Assembly (NCBI GenBank): GCA_002163135.1
Contig: MAAN01000011.1
Coordinates: 1-64,000 of the forward strand
DNA length: 64,000 nt
Origin: Alphaproteobacteria bacterium 46_93_T64
Lineage (GTDB): Bacteria > Pseudomonadota > Alphaproteobacteria > Sneathiellales > Sneathiellaceae
Direction: 5' to 3'
Part shown: positions 63,441 through 64,000 of the stretch, in pieces
Numbering within the stretch: position 1 is the stretch's first letter
Layout: each line of letters begins with the position of its first letter
Notes under the pieces: generated by a model
What the model saw: the letters and a program-made list of their open reading frames with translations, nothing else
Databases searched by the model: none
Told to the model about the DNA's origin: nothing
Translations under genes and position numbers: made by a program

Positions 63441-63473
63441 TGATGCTGAAACAAAACCTATGATTCAGCATCA
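63441..63473 (+). terminator. Hairpin after the enoyl-CoA hydratase gene
   Basis: TGATGCTGAA (63441-63450) and TTCAGCATCA (63464-63473) form a perfect 10-bp stem with a 13-base loop, 23 bases past the stop. No T-run follows, so it may be a factor-dependent terminator or 3' stabiliser. Confidence 0.45.
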
Positions 63474-63659
63474 GTAATTCACGAAGCTAACTACAATAGA
63501 AAATTAGTTATTCATTTTTTCGATGTATTCGGTGTTATGAGATTTTCTCTAAAGTTGAATAAGTAGTGAGCCTGTCGTAACTATTGGGCAGTCTTTGCTA
63601 GTTTTTACTAAATAGGACGTTATATATTAGTATATTGCTTATATGTGCGGAGTATCGTT

Positions 63660-64000
63660 ATGCGTTTGGTCGATGGCTTGAAGGTATTGGGCTCTTTGGT
63701 TTTTACGGTAATTCTATTTGTAGTTCCAGTTCATGCAGTGGCAGTACCTGTCATGTGTACATTTGGGGATGAATTGTATCCCGACGGCACTGCTGCAGAT
63801 CTTACAACGTCCACAGATTGCGAAGTTCATCTAGGTATCAACGATACCGAGGCAAATGTTGCTACTGTGGATCCGTTCGGGATCACTGATTGGGTTCGTG
63901 CCGACAAGATTGCAGGTGGCGATGGTGACGGTGAGTTGGACTTAAGTGGCGTTGCCGTTGATGTTAATAGCGGTACATGGTCAATCGCCGACTTCAAAGG
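63660..64000 (+). CDS. Secreted protein of unknown function, 5' part only (PEP-CTERM-like?)
   Basis: The frame opens with ATG at 63660, CGGAG seven bases upstream, and stays open for 113 codons to the window edge. It has a clear signal peptide (about residues 1-26: LKVLGSLVFTVILFVVPVHA). The mature part contains two Cys (MCTFGDE, STDCEVH) and WVRADKIAGGDGDG, DLSGVAVDVNSGTWSIADFK, a pattern I associate with PEP-CTERM/VPxxP sorting-signal proteins, in which the C-terminal sorting motif would lie beyond the edge. That identification is tentative. Confidence 0.6.
   Translation, partial: MRLVDGLKVLGSLVFTVILFVVPVHAVAVPVMCTFGDELYPDGTAADLTTSTDCEVHLGINDTEANVATVDPFGITDWVRADKIAGGDGDGELDLSGVAVDVNSGTWSIADFK

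Overview
The window is a contiguous piece of an alphaproteobacterial chromosome of moderate GC (mid-40s percent by eye). The assignment rests on gene content: a DUF1013 (TrcR-type) regulator and a DUF1192 protein divergent around a quinone oxidoreductase gene, a DUF1127 protein, an EF-G-like GTPase of the type seen in this class, a yqeY-dnaG-rpoD cluster next to carAB and greA, and small RNAs with anti-Shine-Dalgarno loops. No integrase, transposase, phage gene or CRISPR array was seen. A free-living heterotroph, perhaps marine, fits the transport and catabolic genes; genus cannot be fixed from the sequence alone.

Region 1-8.6 kb. On the minus strand uvrC, pgsA, mobB and moeA follow each other closely (moeA runs off the left edge), then a folB / FolM-like reductase pair, a Ca2+/Na+ antiporter and a TraB/GumN protein; modA points the other way. 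Molybdenum genes recur (moeA, mobB, modA and the molybdoenzyme msrP at 15.9 kb). Region 8.6-16.9 kb: uvrB, a DUF1127 protein, a GcvA-like LysR regulator, aspartate aminotransferase, the EF-G-like GTPase and msrP.

Region 16.9-17.7 kb is the most unusual part. A stretch of about 780 bases without a protein gene holds three tandem minus-strand RNA genes, each built of hairpins, a CUCCC/CCUCCC linker followed by UGUUA, and a strong intrinsic terminator. A fourth member stands alone at 25.9 kb between a DUF1192 gene and metY. They match the description of the alphaproteobacterial 'cuckoo'/CcsR anti-Shine-Dalgarno small RNAs, but the three-gene tandem arrangement, the sequence shared by two terminators and the shared 13-base palindrome deserve study.

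Region 17.7-31.7 kb: LysR regulator, trxB, an ELM1-family protein, an Lrp-type regulator, an acyl-CoA synthetase, a small unknown protein, a metY-hydrolase pair, qor, trcR, propionyl-CoA synthetase, and a divergent GST/MarR pair with two nearly identical operator-like sites 42 bases apart. Region 31.7-42.3 kb is the housekeeping core: greA, carB-carA, then divergent yqeY-dnaG-rpoD, an NTF2-like protein and a tRNA with anticodon CAU.

Region 42.3-53.3 kb: a chemotaxis receptor, a MAPEG-YciI-ECF42 sigma factor operon, an RlmL-like rRNA methyltransferase, a PAS histidine kinase, a divergent LysE exporter/MocR regulator pair with palindromic sites, a nucleoside hydrolase and a DUF454 membrane protein. 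Region 53.3-63.4 kb: a five-gene branched-chain-amino-acid type ABC transporter (binding protein, two permeases, two ATPases, the last with Arg in place of the Walker A Lys), then a fused indolepyruvate:ferredoxin oxidoreductase and an enoyl-CoA hydratase, which together suggest uptake and oxidative breakdown of amino acids or related acids. The window ends inside a secreted protein gene.
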